Shown here one piece after another: positions 8,427 to 16,773 of a stretch of 36,533 nt of DNA. Below the pieces are notes generated by a model, which saw only the letters and a list, made by a program, of their open reading frames with translations, did not search any database and had not been told where the DNA came from. How positions within the stretch are numbered: the stretch's first letter is position 1; each line of letters opens with the position of its first letter. This DNA comes from Saprospiraceae bacterium (lineage in GTDB: Bacteria > Bacteroidota > Bacteroidia > Chitinophagales > Saprospiraceae), in contig JAIYAP010000046.1 in NCBI GenBank assembly GCA_027488935.1, positions 1-36,533 on the forward strand, given 5' to 3'. Made by a program: the position numbers and the translations under genes.

Positions 8427-10766
8427 ATGCCGGAAAAAAATTCAAATTGCCAGGTTGGAGCAAACGCGCCCAAGTCCACCGAAAGACAACCCATTATCGA
8501 TGTTTTATGGATTTCGGATGGTACAACGGATGCGCCGTATGACCAGTTCGAAAGCTGGAATCAGGCTTTACCCATGCCGTTTGCATGCCGGGCCGTGGTT
8601 TGTTCATGGAGCGAAAGCATATTGGAAGGGCTAATGAGGCGCCCCAACGTACAGGCGGTGGTCATTTCGACGAATCATGTACAAAGGGCATTGGACTGTG
8701 CTGCCCAGGTCAATCATTTTCGGCCCGAGGTGGCGCTGTATTTGTTGAGCGGCGGCGCGCTCGATGAAATTTCGGACGAGGTATATCTGCGGTTTAACCG
8801 GATATTCTTTCAAGGCGCTCATTCAAGGGAATTGTATTTGGCAATTCAGCAAGGTGTAACTGCGCGCTTTGAGACGCCTTTTTTCAGCGCCTTGACCCGG
8901 TACAGCCGAAAACCTGTTGGGGTTTTCCACGCCATGCCCATTTCAAGGGGGAATTCCGTACAGCGCTCCGAATGGATGCAGGATTTTGAAGACTTTTATG
9001 GAGAAAACATATTAATGGCAGAATCTTCCGCCACGACAGGCGGACTGGATTCTCTGATGCAACCCAAAGGCGCCCTGAAAAAAGCCCAGGAGTTGGCGGC
9101 CGATGCCTATGGCGCCGAACAGACTTTTTTTGTGACCAACGGCACCTCCACCGCAAACAAAATTGTGTTGCAAGGCTTGTTGAAGCCCGGTGACCTGGTA
9201 TTGGTAAACCGCGATTGCCACAAGTCGCATCATTACGGAATCACGCATTGTGGCGTTTTGCCGGTGTACCTTGACGCCTGGCCTTTAGCCGAGCATGGAA
9301 TGTTTGGTGCAGTTCCGCTGGAGACCATTGTTGACAAGCTGCTGGAAATCAAAGCCGCCGGGATGTTGGACAGGGTCAAAATGCTGGTGCTGACAAACTG
9401 TACATTCGACGGGTTGGTGTACAACACAGCGCAAATCATGGAAGCGGTATTGGCCATCAAGCCGGATATTGTTTTCCTGTGGGATGAGGCATGGTTTGCA
9501 TTTGCACGGTTTAGCCCAATGCTACGGCACTGCACCGCCATGTGGTCTGCCGAAATGTTGGCCGAAAAATATACCAGCGAAGCATACGCCGCGCAATACC
9601 GCGCGCACATCAGCGTTTTGGGGCCAGAAGAAATGCCCGCTCTACCCGACCCACAGTTGGTACAAATCAGGGTTTACGCTACACAAAGTACCCACAAAAC
9701 CATGACGAGTTTTCGTCAGGGCTCGATGATCCATATCCGCGACGCGCAATTCCGGGGCCAGGTGTCTGCCATTTTTCAGGAAGCATACATGACGCATACC
9801 TCGACTTCGCCGAATTACCAGATTCTGGCGGCTTTGGATGCCGGCCGCCGCCAGGCCCACCTTGAAGGCTTTGCCCTGGTGCAGCAGGCCATAGAATTGG
9901 CGCAGGTGTTGCGCAACGGAATCCAAGCAAATCCTTTGTTGAGGCAGTATTTTGACGTGCTGGACGCTTCGGATTTGATTCCGGAGGAGCTTTGCTCCAA
10001 ACATCCCGGCGCACCAACGGAATCCGCTGCGGGATTTCGGTTGGATCCGACCAAAGTAACGCTTTCAGTAGGCAGGACTGGCATGGATGGCGACACGTTC
10101 AAAAACCTGTTGATGAATCGATTCCAGATTCAGGTAAACAAAACGTCCCGTAATTCGGTATTGCTCATGCTGCACATCGGCTCTACGCTGGATGCAATTG
10201 CCCAACTGATGCAGGCTTTGACGCAAATTGCGATTGAGCAAAACGCGTCTTTTCACAAAATGCCGCCAGAGGAGCGCCTACATTTTAATGCAAAAGTGGA
10301 TTCGCTGACCCGAAAATCAGCGCCTTTGCCGCTCTTCAGCAGGTTTCATCCTTTTTTTGTACCAGTCCCCAAACTTTCGGCTGGCGATTTGCGCAAAGCT
10401 TATTATTTTGCGTATGATGACGAAAACTGCCGCCACATTTCGCTAAAAGACGGTTTGAAAGAAATTTCCAGTGGTTGTGAATTAGTGTCTGCATCTTTCG
10501 TAACGCCTTATCCGCCGGGTTTTCCGGTACTGATGCCCGGACAAATTATCACCACAGCCATTTTGGAGTACCTTTTGACGCTTGATGTGCGAGAAATTCA
10601 TGGTTTCGAACCTGAACTCGGATTGAAAGTATTCCGAACGGACAAGTTAAATCCTTTGGCGTTGGAAGGCGGTCCGCAGCCATCTATTGGCTCGGTTGAC
10701 GCAATCAATAACCCTGTTTCCCTTGCAACCCACCCTGTTTTTGAACATACATACTCTTTATCATAA
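8427..10766 (+). CDS. PLP-dependent Orn/Lys/Arg decarboxylase-family enzyme
   Basis: 779 residues from the ATG at 8427; the frame extends to TTG 8373 but those codons look non-coding. About residues 1-150 form a receiver-like wing domain (IIDVLWISDGT, AVVISTNH, ALYLLSGG), as in the large inducible basic amino acid decarboxylases. The fold-type I PLP domain follows: FFVTNGTSTANKIVLQGLL, LVNRDCHKSHHYG (His stacking on PLP), FLWDEAW with D353 contacting the pyridine nitrogen, and the Schiff-base lysine K424 in TQSTHKTMTSFRQGSM. The C-terminal part carries the family signature TPYPPGFPVLMPGQ. Expected reaction: decarboxylation of arginine, lysine, ornithine or a related amino acid to an amine; the substrate cannot be read from sequence. 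It is 9 nt upstream of the ATP-grasp gene, almost certainly one operon. Confidence 0.88.
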   Translation: MPEKNSNCQVGANAPKSTERQPIIDVLWISDGTTDAPYDQFESWNQALPMPFACRAVVCSWSESILEGLMRRPNVQAVVISTNHVQRALDCAAQVNHFRPEVALYLLSGGALDEISDEVYLRFNRIFFQGAHSRELYLAIQQGVTARFETPFFSALTRYSRKPVGVFHAMPISRGNSVQRSEWMQDFEDFYGENILMAESSATTGGLDSLMQPKGALKKAQELAADAYGAEQTFFVTNGTSTANKIVLQGLLKPGDLVLVNRDCHKSHHYGITHCGVLPVYLDAWPLAEHGMFGAVPLETIVDKLLEIKAAGMLDRVKMLVLTNCTFDGLVYNTAQIMEAVLAIKPDIVFLWDEAWFAFARFSPMLRHCTAMWSAEMLAEKYTSEAYAAQYRAHISVLGPEEMPALPDPQLVQIRVYATQSTHKTMTSFRQGSMIHIRDAQFRGQVSAIFQEAYMTHTSTSPNYQILAALDAGRRQAHLEGFALVQQAIELAQVLRNGIQANPLLRQYFDVLDASDLIPEELCSKHPGAPTESAAGFRLDPTKVTLSVGRTGMDGDTFKNLLMNRFQIQVNKTSRNSVLLMLHIGSTLDAIAQLMQALTQIAIEQNASFHKMPPEERLHFNAKVDSLTRKSAPLPLFSRFHPFFVPVPKLSAGDLRKAYYFAYDDENCRHISLKDGLKEISSGCELVSASFVTPYPPGFPVLMPGQIITTAILEYLLTLDVREIHGFEPELGLKVFRTDKLNPLALEGGPQPSIGSVDAINNPVSLATHPVFEHTYSLS

Positions 10767-10775
10767 ACATCAGTT

Positions 10776-12200
10776 ATGGCTTCAGCAATGCCTTTGCGTC
10801 TTATCACCGACATCCGTCGTTTTTTCGAGGAAAATGAAACCCCGATATTTTTTATAAACAGCAGCGATTACAACATGATGGGCGCGCAGGCATGGATCGG
10901 GCAATTTTCATTCATTACAGTGATTGATTTCTACGAGGGGAACTTGCCCCAACTGTTTTGCCTGGCTCCGCACATGCCGGGGGGGTACTCCGCTATGACT
11001 TTAGAGGAAATGAATACCCGTTTGTTGAGCCATGACGAAGTGCGCAGGCACATCTTAAGCAAGGCAAGAGCAGGTAAAAAAAGCAAAGCAATGTTCCTGA
11101 TGTACGACGACACCAACGAACAACTGGCGCGCGCGTTGAATTTGGACATTTGCCATCCTGCCAACAAACTGAAAGCGTTTTTTGATGATAAAATCAATAC
11201 GGTTCGCTTGGCTGAACAGGCAAGCGTGCCCTCTGTACCCAACGTGTTGTCGGTCGTACATGATTACGCACATTTGCGCGCGGTTGCCGGCCACCTTGGC
11301 GAGCATTTGGTGATACAAAAGGCTTTTGGAGACTCGGGACGCACTACTTTTTTCATCTCAAATGAGTCGGATTTTGATGCTTGTTCCGAATTGCGCTCCA
11401 CAGATGGAGCGGAACTCAAAATCATGAAACAAATCAATTGCCATGCCGCCGCCATGGAGGGTTGCGCTACGGCAAGCGGCACCATAGTAGGCCCTTTGAT
11501 GAGTGAGGTGATTGGTTTTCGGGAGCTTACACCCCTGCGCGGAGCATGGTGTGGCAACGAACTGGGCCCCGGCATTTTTGATGTTTCTACGCTAGAAAAG
11601 GCGCGGCAGTACACCGAACGCATTGGTGATATGATGTATAAAATGGGGTACAAAGGTTACTTTGAGCTGGATTTTCTTATTGACCAATCTGATAGCACCC
11701 TTTACCTTGGAGAGATCAACCCCCGCCTCTCCGGTGCCAGCCCCCTGACCAATCAAAGCAGTTTTGCTCAAGCAAACGCGCCTTTGTATTTGTACCATCT
11801 ACTGGAATGGATGGACGTAGATTTTGAACTGGATGTGGCTGATTTGAACAAACGCTGGTTCGAGCACCTGGAAACGGAAACGTGGAGTCAAATGCTTGTC
11901 AAACACCTTGGTAAAAATGGCGCTGTAGTAGAATCGGTCCCCCGATCCGGCATTTGGAAGATGCAAGAAAACGGCACAATCGAATATGCCCGGCCTGCGG
12001 TACTCCGGAGTGAAATACGCAGTGATGAGGAAGCGCTCCTGCTGTGTGTACCAAAGGTTGGCGACTCGCTAAAGCAAGGACATGAACTGACCCGTATGCT
12101 GTTGCGCGGCAGGGTAATGGATGAATCATTTGAATTGACCACGCGGTCCAAAACCTGGATTGAAGCTGTTCGACAAACATTCACTACAAAAGAGGCGTAA
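10776..12200 (+). CDS. ATP-grasp ligase of carboxylate-amine type, partner of the decarboxylase
   Basis: 474 residues, ATG at 10776, nine nt after the decarboxylase stop codon. The ATP-grasp core is visible: LVIQKAFGDSGRTTF with K182 for ATP, and GYFELDFLID followed by TLYLGEINPRLSGASPLTN (E313, N315 as Mg-ATP ligands). Similar proteins are often labelled biotin carboxylase, but no carboxylase partner or biotin carrier is present. ATP-grasp enzymes activate a carboxylate as acyl phosphate and join it to an amine or thiol. With a decarboxylase next to it, a simple model is ligation of an amino acid or other acid to the amine made by the upstream enzyme. That pathway is inference. The N-terminal 100 residues (FFINSSDYNMMGAQAW) were not recognised. 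Confidence 0.8.
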   Translation: MASAMPLRLITDIRRFFEENETPIFFINSSDYNMMGAQAWIGQFSFITVIDFYEGNLPQLFCLAPHMPGGYSAMTLEEMNTRLLSHDEVRRHILSKARAGKKSKAMFLMYDDTNEQLARALNLDICHPANKLKAFFDDKINTVRLAEQASVPSVPNVLSVVHDYAHLRAVAGHLGEHLVIQKAFGDSGRTTFFISNESDFDACSELRSTDGAELKIMKQINCHAAAMEGCATASGTIVGPLMSEVIGFRELTPLRGAWCGNELGPGIFDVSTLEKARQYTERIGDMMYKMGYKGYFELDFLIDQSDSTLYLGEINPRLSGASPLTNQSSFAQANAPLYLYHLLEWMDVDFELDVADLNKRWFEHLETETWSQMLVKHLGKNGAVVESVPRSGIWKMQENGTIEYARPAVLRSEIRSDEEALLLCVPKVGDSLKQGHELTRMLLRGRVMDESFELTTRSKTWIEAVRQTFTTKEA

Positions 12201-12266
12201 CGATTTTTCACTATAATAAAAAACGAATATGGTTGTTTTTCAAGCAGGCTTTATTTGTTTGTATTC

Positions 12267-12746
12267 TTAAAAAAAACCCTTCATAATAGCCCAAATTGCC
12301 AAAAGTGGTAATGCGATCACCAAAAATTTGATTGTCAACGCCTGGGTCCGTTTATAATTCATTTCCATGGCTTCAATGCGATCGAGTTCGTGATAATCAA
12401 ACGTAAGGGTGTCGTTTATTGGAAGGCGTTTTACCAGGGCCGGTTTGGCATAAAAGAGCACCTTATTTCGTGCATCGGCGGCATTTTGATGCTTCTCAAA
12501 TGTCGTAACTCGAATTGCAGCGGGCAGCGGTTGTTTTTTCAATAAACAAAAAATTTGATGGTCGGAAAATTTTGCCTGGGCCATATGCCAAACCTCCGAG
12601 GAGTCCTGGTTATTCACCAGGTAAAGGCGGGCGGTTTGGGGGTTTCCTTCTTTTACCCCGACATAAGAGAGTTGGTAACGTTTGTAAGAAGTACACGCGC
12701 TTAGTTCGACCAAGATCAAGATGCTGATCAAATATTTGAATTTCAT
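12267..12746 (-). CDS. Hypothetical lipoprotein with C-terminal membrane segment
   Basis: 159 residues from the ATG at 12746. The N-terminus MKFKYLISILILVELSACTSY is a lipoprotein signal with lipobox LSAC (Cys 18). A hydrophobic helix (IKFLVIALPLLAIWAIM) lies at the C-terminus just before GFF. The middle is a small soluble domain with no motif I recognise. A lipid anchor plus a C-terminal membrane helix is uncommon. The gene lies 17 nt downstream of 12764-13486 and is probably its operon partner; it converges on the ATP-grasp gene. Function unknown. Confidence 0.75.
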   Translation of the reverse strand: MKFKYLISILILVELSACTSYKRYQLSYVGVKEGNPQTARLYLVNNQDSSEVWHMAQAKFSDHQIFCLLKKQPLPAAIRVTTFEKHQNAADARNKVLFYAKPALVKRLPINDTLTFDYHELDRIEAMEMNYKRTQALTIKFLVIALPLLAIWAIMKGFF

Positions 12747-12763
12747 AATCAGTTTATTTTCAA

Positions 12764-13486
12764 TTAAATAATAAAACCAAATTTAATTCCAGGAATCAAC
12801 ACAAATTTATTAATTGGATGTGGTGCATAGGTATGCAATAAATAATATCCGGCTGAATTACGGGTTCCAGGTGTTTCAGTTTCTAATCCAAACGGGCATG
12901 AAAATTCAAAAACAAAGGCTTTTGCAGTATACCGCAACCCAAGATTGATCATCATTTTAAAGGTTTGATGTGTTACGGGAATTTCCACAGATTTGTAAAA
13001 TGGAATAACAGGAGAATCGGTATACAAATCCGTGGTAATCAGATGAAAAGCCCCTTTCCTTACATCCAGTCCAATAAAATATCGGCTGTGCCGATCACTA
13101 AAACGGGCGTGAAAAAAATATTTACAATTTATGCCTACTTCAAAACCTCGTTTAAAGTAGGCATATTTGGTATTATAGCGATTATCTGGAAAATCGTACA
13201 GATTATCCGACTTGTAAGTAGGATCCTCTGAAATGATTAAATGATCGTATTGCAGGCCCGCAAAAAAGAAACGAGTCACCGCGTATTCCGCTGCAAAAAA
13301 GGAGGAAGGCAACCCATGATTTAAAGAGGTATTGTAGTTCAAGCAAATACCACTCATTACCACGGCATGCGGTTTTTTGGCGCGCGGCTGATCTAAAATC
13401 GGGTTATTTTGCGCAAATAAAGAAACGCCTATTCCTAAAAGCAGGCAACAAAACAGAATGGGTTTTAAAGTTGGTTTTACGTGCAT
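12764..13486 (-). CDS. Predicted outer-membrane beta-barrel protein, function unknown
   Basis: 240 residues from the ATG at 13486. The signal peptide is MHVKPTLKPILFCCLLLGIG...LFAQ. The open frame extends further upstream, to 13639, but that part is hydrophilic and unlikely to be translated. The mature part alternates hydrophobic and aromatic residues (YAVTRFFFAGLQYDHLII, YFKRGFEVGINCKYFFHARF, FKMMINLGLRYTAKAFVFEF, KFVLIPGIKFGFII) and ends in an aromatic-hydrophobic strand. That is the pattern of small outer-membrane barrels. It is the first gene of a two-gene minus-strand unit with the lipoprotein at 12267-12746, which suggests a joint envelope role. No specific family recognised. Confidence 0.7.
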   Translation of the reverse strand: MHVKPTLKPILFCCLLLGIGVSLFAQNNPILDQPRAKKPHAVVMSGICLNYNTSLNHGLPSSFFAAEYAVTRFFFAGLQYDHLIISEDPTYKSDNLYDFPDNRYNTKYAYFKRGFEVGINCKYFFHARFSDRHSRYFIGLDVRKGAFHLITTDLYTDSPVIPFYKSVEIPVTHQTFKMMINLGLRYTAKAFVFEFSCPFGLETETPGTRNSAGYYLLHTYAPHPINKFVLIPGIKFGFII

Positions 13487-13712
13487 GGCGAAAATTGTAA
13501 TTCTATGATTTCTACTTATTTTCATCAACGATTTGTACGCCAGTTTTGTCGATTGACCAAACGCGGGATTTTTGCTAATTTTGGTCAAATGCATTTGCAT
13601 TGTCCCCCCGTACCTCCAATAAAGCCCAAAAACCCACATAACGACTTGATCAATGTGTGATTCGTGTAATACATTTGATTCTTTATGTAAGGTGTGCGGT
13701 ATTTTAAACCCG

Positions 13713-13720
13713 CATCTTTG
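13713..13720 (+). promoter_or_regulatory. Probable -7 box for the lipocalin gene
   Basis: CATCTTTG matches the Bacteroidota -7 consensus TAnnTTTG except at the first base. It lies 63 nt upstream of the lipocalin start. No convincing -33 TTG was seen. Confidence 0.35.
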
Positions 13721-13782
13721 AGCCGTTTAAATGATTTTTTACATTTCAAAATTACTTCACTTCGATCTTATTTCTCCATAGC

Positions 13783-14301
13783 ATGACAATTTCCTCTTTC
13801 ATCTTAACCTTGACATTTTCTATGCTCACTGTAGCCGCCGTTTCACAAACGCTTCAAACCGTGCCTTTTGTCGATTTGAATAAATATGCAGGCAAATGGT
13901 ATGAAATCGCCTCTTTTCCACAACGCTTCCAAAAAGGATGCAACTGTACCACTGCAACCTATACCCTAAGCGACAAAGGCTTTGTGGTTGTTGAAAACAG
14001 ATGCAACAAGGACAGCGTGACCGGCAAAGTTTCCTATATCAAAGGAAAAGCATTTGTGGTTAAAAACAGTGGCAATGCGAAATTGAAAGTGCAGTTTTTC
14101 TGGCCCTTCCGCGCAAAATACTGGATCATTGATTTGGCAGATGATTATGGCTACGCGGTCGTTAGTCATCCGAATAAAAAGTACTTATGGATACTTTCAA
14201 GAACTGCAACGCTTGATCCAACCATTTACAATGGCATTTTAAACAGATTGAAAGAAAAGGGATTTGATTTAAGTTTATTAAAAGCAACGAAACAAATTTA
14301 A
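13783..14301 (+). CDS. blc: Bacterial lipocalin (Blc-like)
   Basis: 172 residues from the ATG at 13783. A signal peptide (MTISSFILTLTFSMLTVAAV) has no lipobox, so the mature protein is periplasmic or surface-exposed rather than lipid-anchored, unlike E. coli Blc. The lipocalin signature is clear: LNKYAGKWYEIASFPQRFQ (GxW motif on strand A), NCTTATYTL, and YGYAVVSHPNKKYLWILSRT (the second conserved block), then a C-terminal helix. Length is normal for the family. Expected to bind fatty acids, lysophospholipids or other hydrophobic ligands in the envelope. Monocistronic; divergent from the outer-membrane protein gene. Confidence 0.9.
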   Translation: MTISSFILTLTFSMLTVAAVSQTLQTVPFVDLNKYAGKWYEIASFPQRFQKGCNCTTATYTLSDKGFVVVENRCNKDSVTGKVSYIKGKAFVVKNSGNAKLKVQFFWPFRAKYWIIDLADDYGYAVVSHPNKKYLWILSRTATLDPTIYNGILNRLKEKGFDLSLLKATKQI

Positions 14302-14319
14302 AAAATTTGGATCCAGGTA

Positions 14320-14436
14320 GAAACCATTTTTGTGCAAAGTGTGGGCTGGTTACAAACGTTTTATATGCTGTATGCAATTCCGCTTATTTTTGTGGCGTTG
14401 TTGCCTGGGGTGCGGGATTTTTATCGGAAGGGGTGA
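14320..14436 (+). pseudogene. Relic 1: last 38 codons of a membrane protein gene
   Basis: The plus-strand frame reads ETIFVQSVGWLQ, then TFYMLYAIPLIFVALLPGV, then RDFYRKG and TGA. This is a hydrophobic helix with a basic tail, as at the end of a multi-helix permease. No start or upstream body of the gene is present; the lipocalin ends 18 nt before. A copy of the same length and orientation is at 19069-19185 (29 of 38 residues identical). It lies just beyond the 3' end of the SMP-30 gene (14503). Possibly the tail of an MFS-type transporter, but the family is not certain. Confidence 0.7.
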
Positions 14437-14502
14437 TTAATCTATGACGCTTAGGGAGTCGGAGCCCACTTGGAAAACCCCGGCCCCCTTCAACGCTGAT
14501 TT

Positions 14503-16164
14503 TTATTTTTGCGCAGCGGTTTTTCCGCCATGCAATGTCCTGATTTTGTAAAGCCCTGTATGCGCGGTAAGGTAGAGTGTTTTGCCATCGGCATCTCCCC
14601 AGGCCATATTTGCGGGGCGCTCTGGACCTACAATTTTACCGAGGTATTTTCCTTCTGAAGAAAGGACCCATACGCCCCCGGGAGCAGAAACGAAAAGGTT
14701 GCCCATTCGATCCACTTTGATACCATCGAGCGCCTCATCGCCGTCTGTAAAGCTGAAATCAAAGAATACCTTCCCGTTGAACAATTTGCCATCGCTGTCC
14801 ACCTCAAAGCGCCACAATGTTTTGGTGTGGTGGATATCCCGGATGTCCCAGTTAGAAACATAAAGATAACGCTCATCCGGGCTGAAAGCGATGCCATTCG
14901 GGCCGCCCAAATCGGTGCTAAGCAATTCCGTCTTTCCGTTTTTCACGCGGTAAACACCCTGATTTGGCGTTTCTTTTTTCGAATCGTTGTAGTTCTTGGG
15001 TAAGCCATAAGGTGGATCCGTAAAATATACGGTACCATCTGATTTTAACACCAGGTCATTGGGGCTGTTTAACTTTTGGCCTTGAATATTGTCGGAAAGC
15101 ACGGTAATCGGGCCTTTGGTTTCATGGCGAATTACCCTGCGATTGCCATGTTGACAAACAATCAGCCGACCCGCTGCATCGATGGCCAAGCCGTTGGAAC
15201 CTGGTTGATGGTACTCACCAATGTCAAAACCAGTATAGCCACTTTTCGTCATATACACAGAAACGTTTTGCGTAAAAGGCTCATAACGATAGATCACATT
15301 CGTGTTTGGATCGCTAAACAAAAGAAAACCATCTGGATGCCAAACCGGCCCTTCGGTAAACTGGAATCCGGTGGCTAATTTTTCCAGTTTTGCATCGGGG
15401 GCTATGACCTGGTCAAATGACTTTTCAATTTGCTCCAGATGCCCCAGGTTTTGAGCATCCGGATATGCGGAGGGCATTGATTTGTAAAAGTCAATTGTAG
15501 CAGATCGCAACCAAATATAATTCTCCGGCAAATCGGCAAAAGGCGCGTTTGCGCACAAAATTGCGATTTGAAATTGTTGTCCTGGTTTAGCATCCTGGGT
15601 TAGGAGTACCCGGTTGCGCGTGTTCCAACCAGAGATGGCTCCCCCGCCTGTTTGGCCTAAGGCCTTGGATAATTTGCCGTTGACAAAAACTTCGGAATAA
15701 TCATCTGCAACGATTTCAAGCATGGCCGTAGTACCAGGTGTTTGAAAACTTCCCAACTTCTCGGGTATGGTAATATTTATTCGAAACCATACGAAAGACA
15801 ATAATCCAGTTCCGCGTCGGGTTTCCAGGGTCGTTGGGTCGAGTATTTCCCAGGCCTTGTCATCAAAATTAGCCGCACTTGCCTTTGGCGACAATGCATG
15901 GGTATTGCTTGTAGCGCCCGTTGGATACAAAAGCAAAGGATCCTGCTGACTTGGACCAGGGCGCTTGAACGGCATTTCTACGATCTTGGCTTCCTGGAAT
16001 TTCCATTGGGCATTCAAAGCATTGACACCTAAACTTGTGCGAAGATCAGCAATAGCGGCCGCCTGCCCGATGGCCAAATCGCGGTGTTCCTGGGCGGAGG
16101 TTTTTGTCAAAAAGGGGGCGCTCAAAAGGAAGAGCAGTATTGGAATCTGTCTTAAATGTCTCAT
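14503..16164 (-). CDS. Exported SMP-30/gluconolactonase family protein with N-terminal jelly-roll domain
   Basis: 553 residues from the ATG at 16164. Signal peptide MRHLRQIPILLFLLSAPF...SAQ. About residues 50-230 are a beta-rich domain with galactose-binding-like features (FVWFRINITIPEKL, EIVADDYSEVFVNGKL). Residues of about 255-545 are the six-bladed SMP-30/LRE propeller: FTEGPVWHPDGFLLFSD (metal-ligand Glu), GSNGLAIDAAGRL, LNSPNDLVLKSDGTVYFTDPPYG (metal-ligand Asn), LGGPNGIAFSPDERYLYVSN, and DGDEALDGIKVDRMGN (catalytic Asp region). The family hydrolyses lactones with a divalent cation; this one would act in the periplasm or outside. It is the last gene of a four-gene minus-strand set, 44 nt after the GlcG-like gene. 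Confidence 0.87.
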   Translation of the reverse strand: MRHLRQIPILLFLLSAPFLTKTSAQEHRDLAIGQAAAIADLRTSLGVNALNAQWKFQEAKIVEMPFKRPGPSQQDPLLLYPTGATSNTHALSPKASAANFDDKAWEILDPTTLETRRGTGLLSFVWFRINITIPEKLGSFQTPGTTAMLEIVADDYSEVFVNGKLSKALGQTGGGAISGWNTRNRVLLTQDAKPGQQFQIAILCANAPFADLPENYIWLRSATIDFYKSMPSAYPDAQNLGHLEQIEKSFDQVIAPDAKLEKLATGFQFTEGPVWHPDGFLLFSDPNTNVIYRYEPFTQNVSVYMTKSGYTGFDIGEYHQPGSNGLAIDAAGRLIVCQHGNRRVIRHETKGPITVLSDNIQGQKLNSPNDLVLKSDGTVYFTDPPYGLPKNYNDSKKETPNQGVYRVKNGKTELLSTDLGGPNGIAFSPDERYLYVSNWDIRDIHHTKTLWRFEVDSDGKLFNGKVFFDFSFTDGDEALDGIKVDRMGNLFVSAPGGVWVLSSEGKYLGKIVGPERPANMAWGDADGKTLYLTAHTGLYKIRTLHGGKTAAQK

Positions 16165-16208
16165 GATTTAGATGTAAGGTGTTTGGAAGCGTTTGTTCTT
16201 GAAAAGGA

Positions 16209-16676
16209 TTATTTCAGCAAAGCGTCCGCTCCCGCAGTGGCAATTTCCCGATCCTGATCGGCCGATTTTGCGCCACTTACACCGATGGCTCCGACAATTT
16301 GGCCGTTGTAAAGAATCGGAACGCCTCCTTGTAGGAAGGTGTAACCAACCGTAATAAGCGCCTCACGACCGCCATTGATGGCGTCTTCAAGTTTTTTACT
16401 TTCAGCACGAAACAGAGCGGCAGTACGGGCTTTTTCGATCGAAACCGTAGCAGAAGCAGGGAAAGAACCGTCAAGCCGTTCAAACATAAGCAAGTGGCCG
16501 CCTGCATCTACCACGGCGATTGAGCCACCGGGCGATTGGTTTGCTTTGGCATAAGTGATGGCTGCATCTATCACTTTTTGAGCGCCATCGAGGGTAAGGT
16601 TTGTGGTTTGTACAACTTGTGCTTTGGCCTGAAAAGCAAGCATTAGCCCGGCAAGGAGCAAGAATATTGGTTTCAT
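16209..16676 (-). CDS. Exported GlcG/HbpS-family (DUF336) protein
   Basis: 155 residues from the ATG at 16676, which begins a signal peptide (MKPIFLLLAGLMLAFQAKAQ). An in-frame upstream extension to 16736 would cross an inverted repeat and add a hydrophilic tail, so it is rejected. Family signature: LDGAQKVIDAAITYAK, GGSIAVVDAGGHLLMFERLD, SIEKARTAALF, GGVPILYNGQIVGAIGVSG and a C-terminal DREIATAGADAL. HbpS of Streptomyces binds haem and senses redox stress; GlcG is found with glycolate oxidase genes. Here it is exported and sits between the YHS and lactonase genes. Haem or small-organic-ligand binding is inference. Confidence 0.88.
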   Translation of the reverse strand: MKPIFLLLAGLMLAFQAKAQVVQTTNLTLDGAQKVIDAAITYAKANQSPGGSIAVVDAGGHLLMFERLDGSFPASATVSIEKARTAALFRAESKKLEDAINGGREALITVGYTFLQGGVPILYNGQIVGAIGVSGAKSADQDREIATAGADALLK

Positions 16677-16701
16677 GTTTTTTTGTGAATTGGCGCAAAA
16701 C

Positions 16702-16741
16702 ATGTCTTGCTTATCCATTTTATGGAGTTTCAGCAAGACAT
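16702..16741. promoter_or_regulatory. Strong inverted repeat between the YHS and GlcG-like genes
   Basis: ATGTCTTGCT (16702-16711) and AGCAAGACAT (16732-16741) are perfect complements. Inside them TCCAT (16714-16718) pairs with ATGGA (16722-16726) around a TTT loop. On the minus strand it lies 25 nt upstream of the GlcG-like start codon. It could be an operator or an mRNA hairpin in the leader; there is no U-run, so a terminator is unlikely. Confidence 0.6.
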
Positions 16742-16773
16742 ATTCAGGCCTCTGTGAACGTTAGATTTTGAGT

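Noticed and set aside
10776-12200. Biotin carboxylase function for the ATP-grasp protein
   Set aside because: The ATP-grasp core is present but there is no biotin carrier or carboxyltransferase gene nearby, and the neighbour is a decarboxylase, so a ligase role is more likely.
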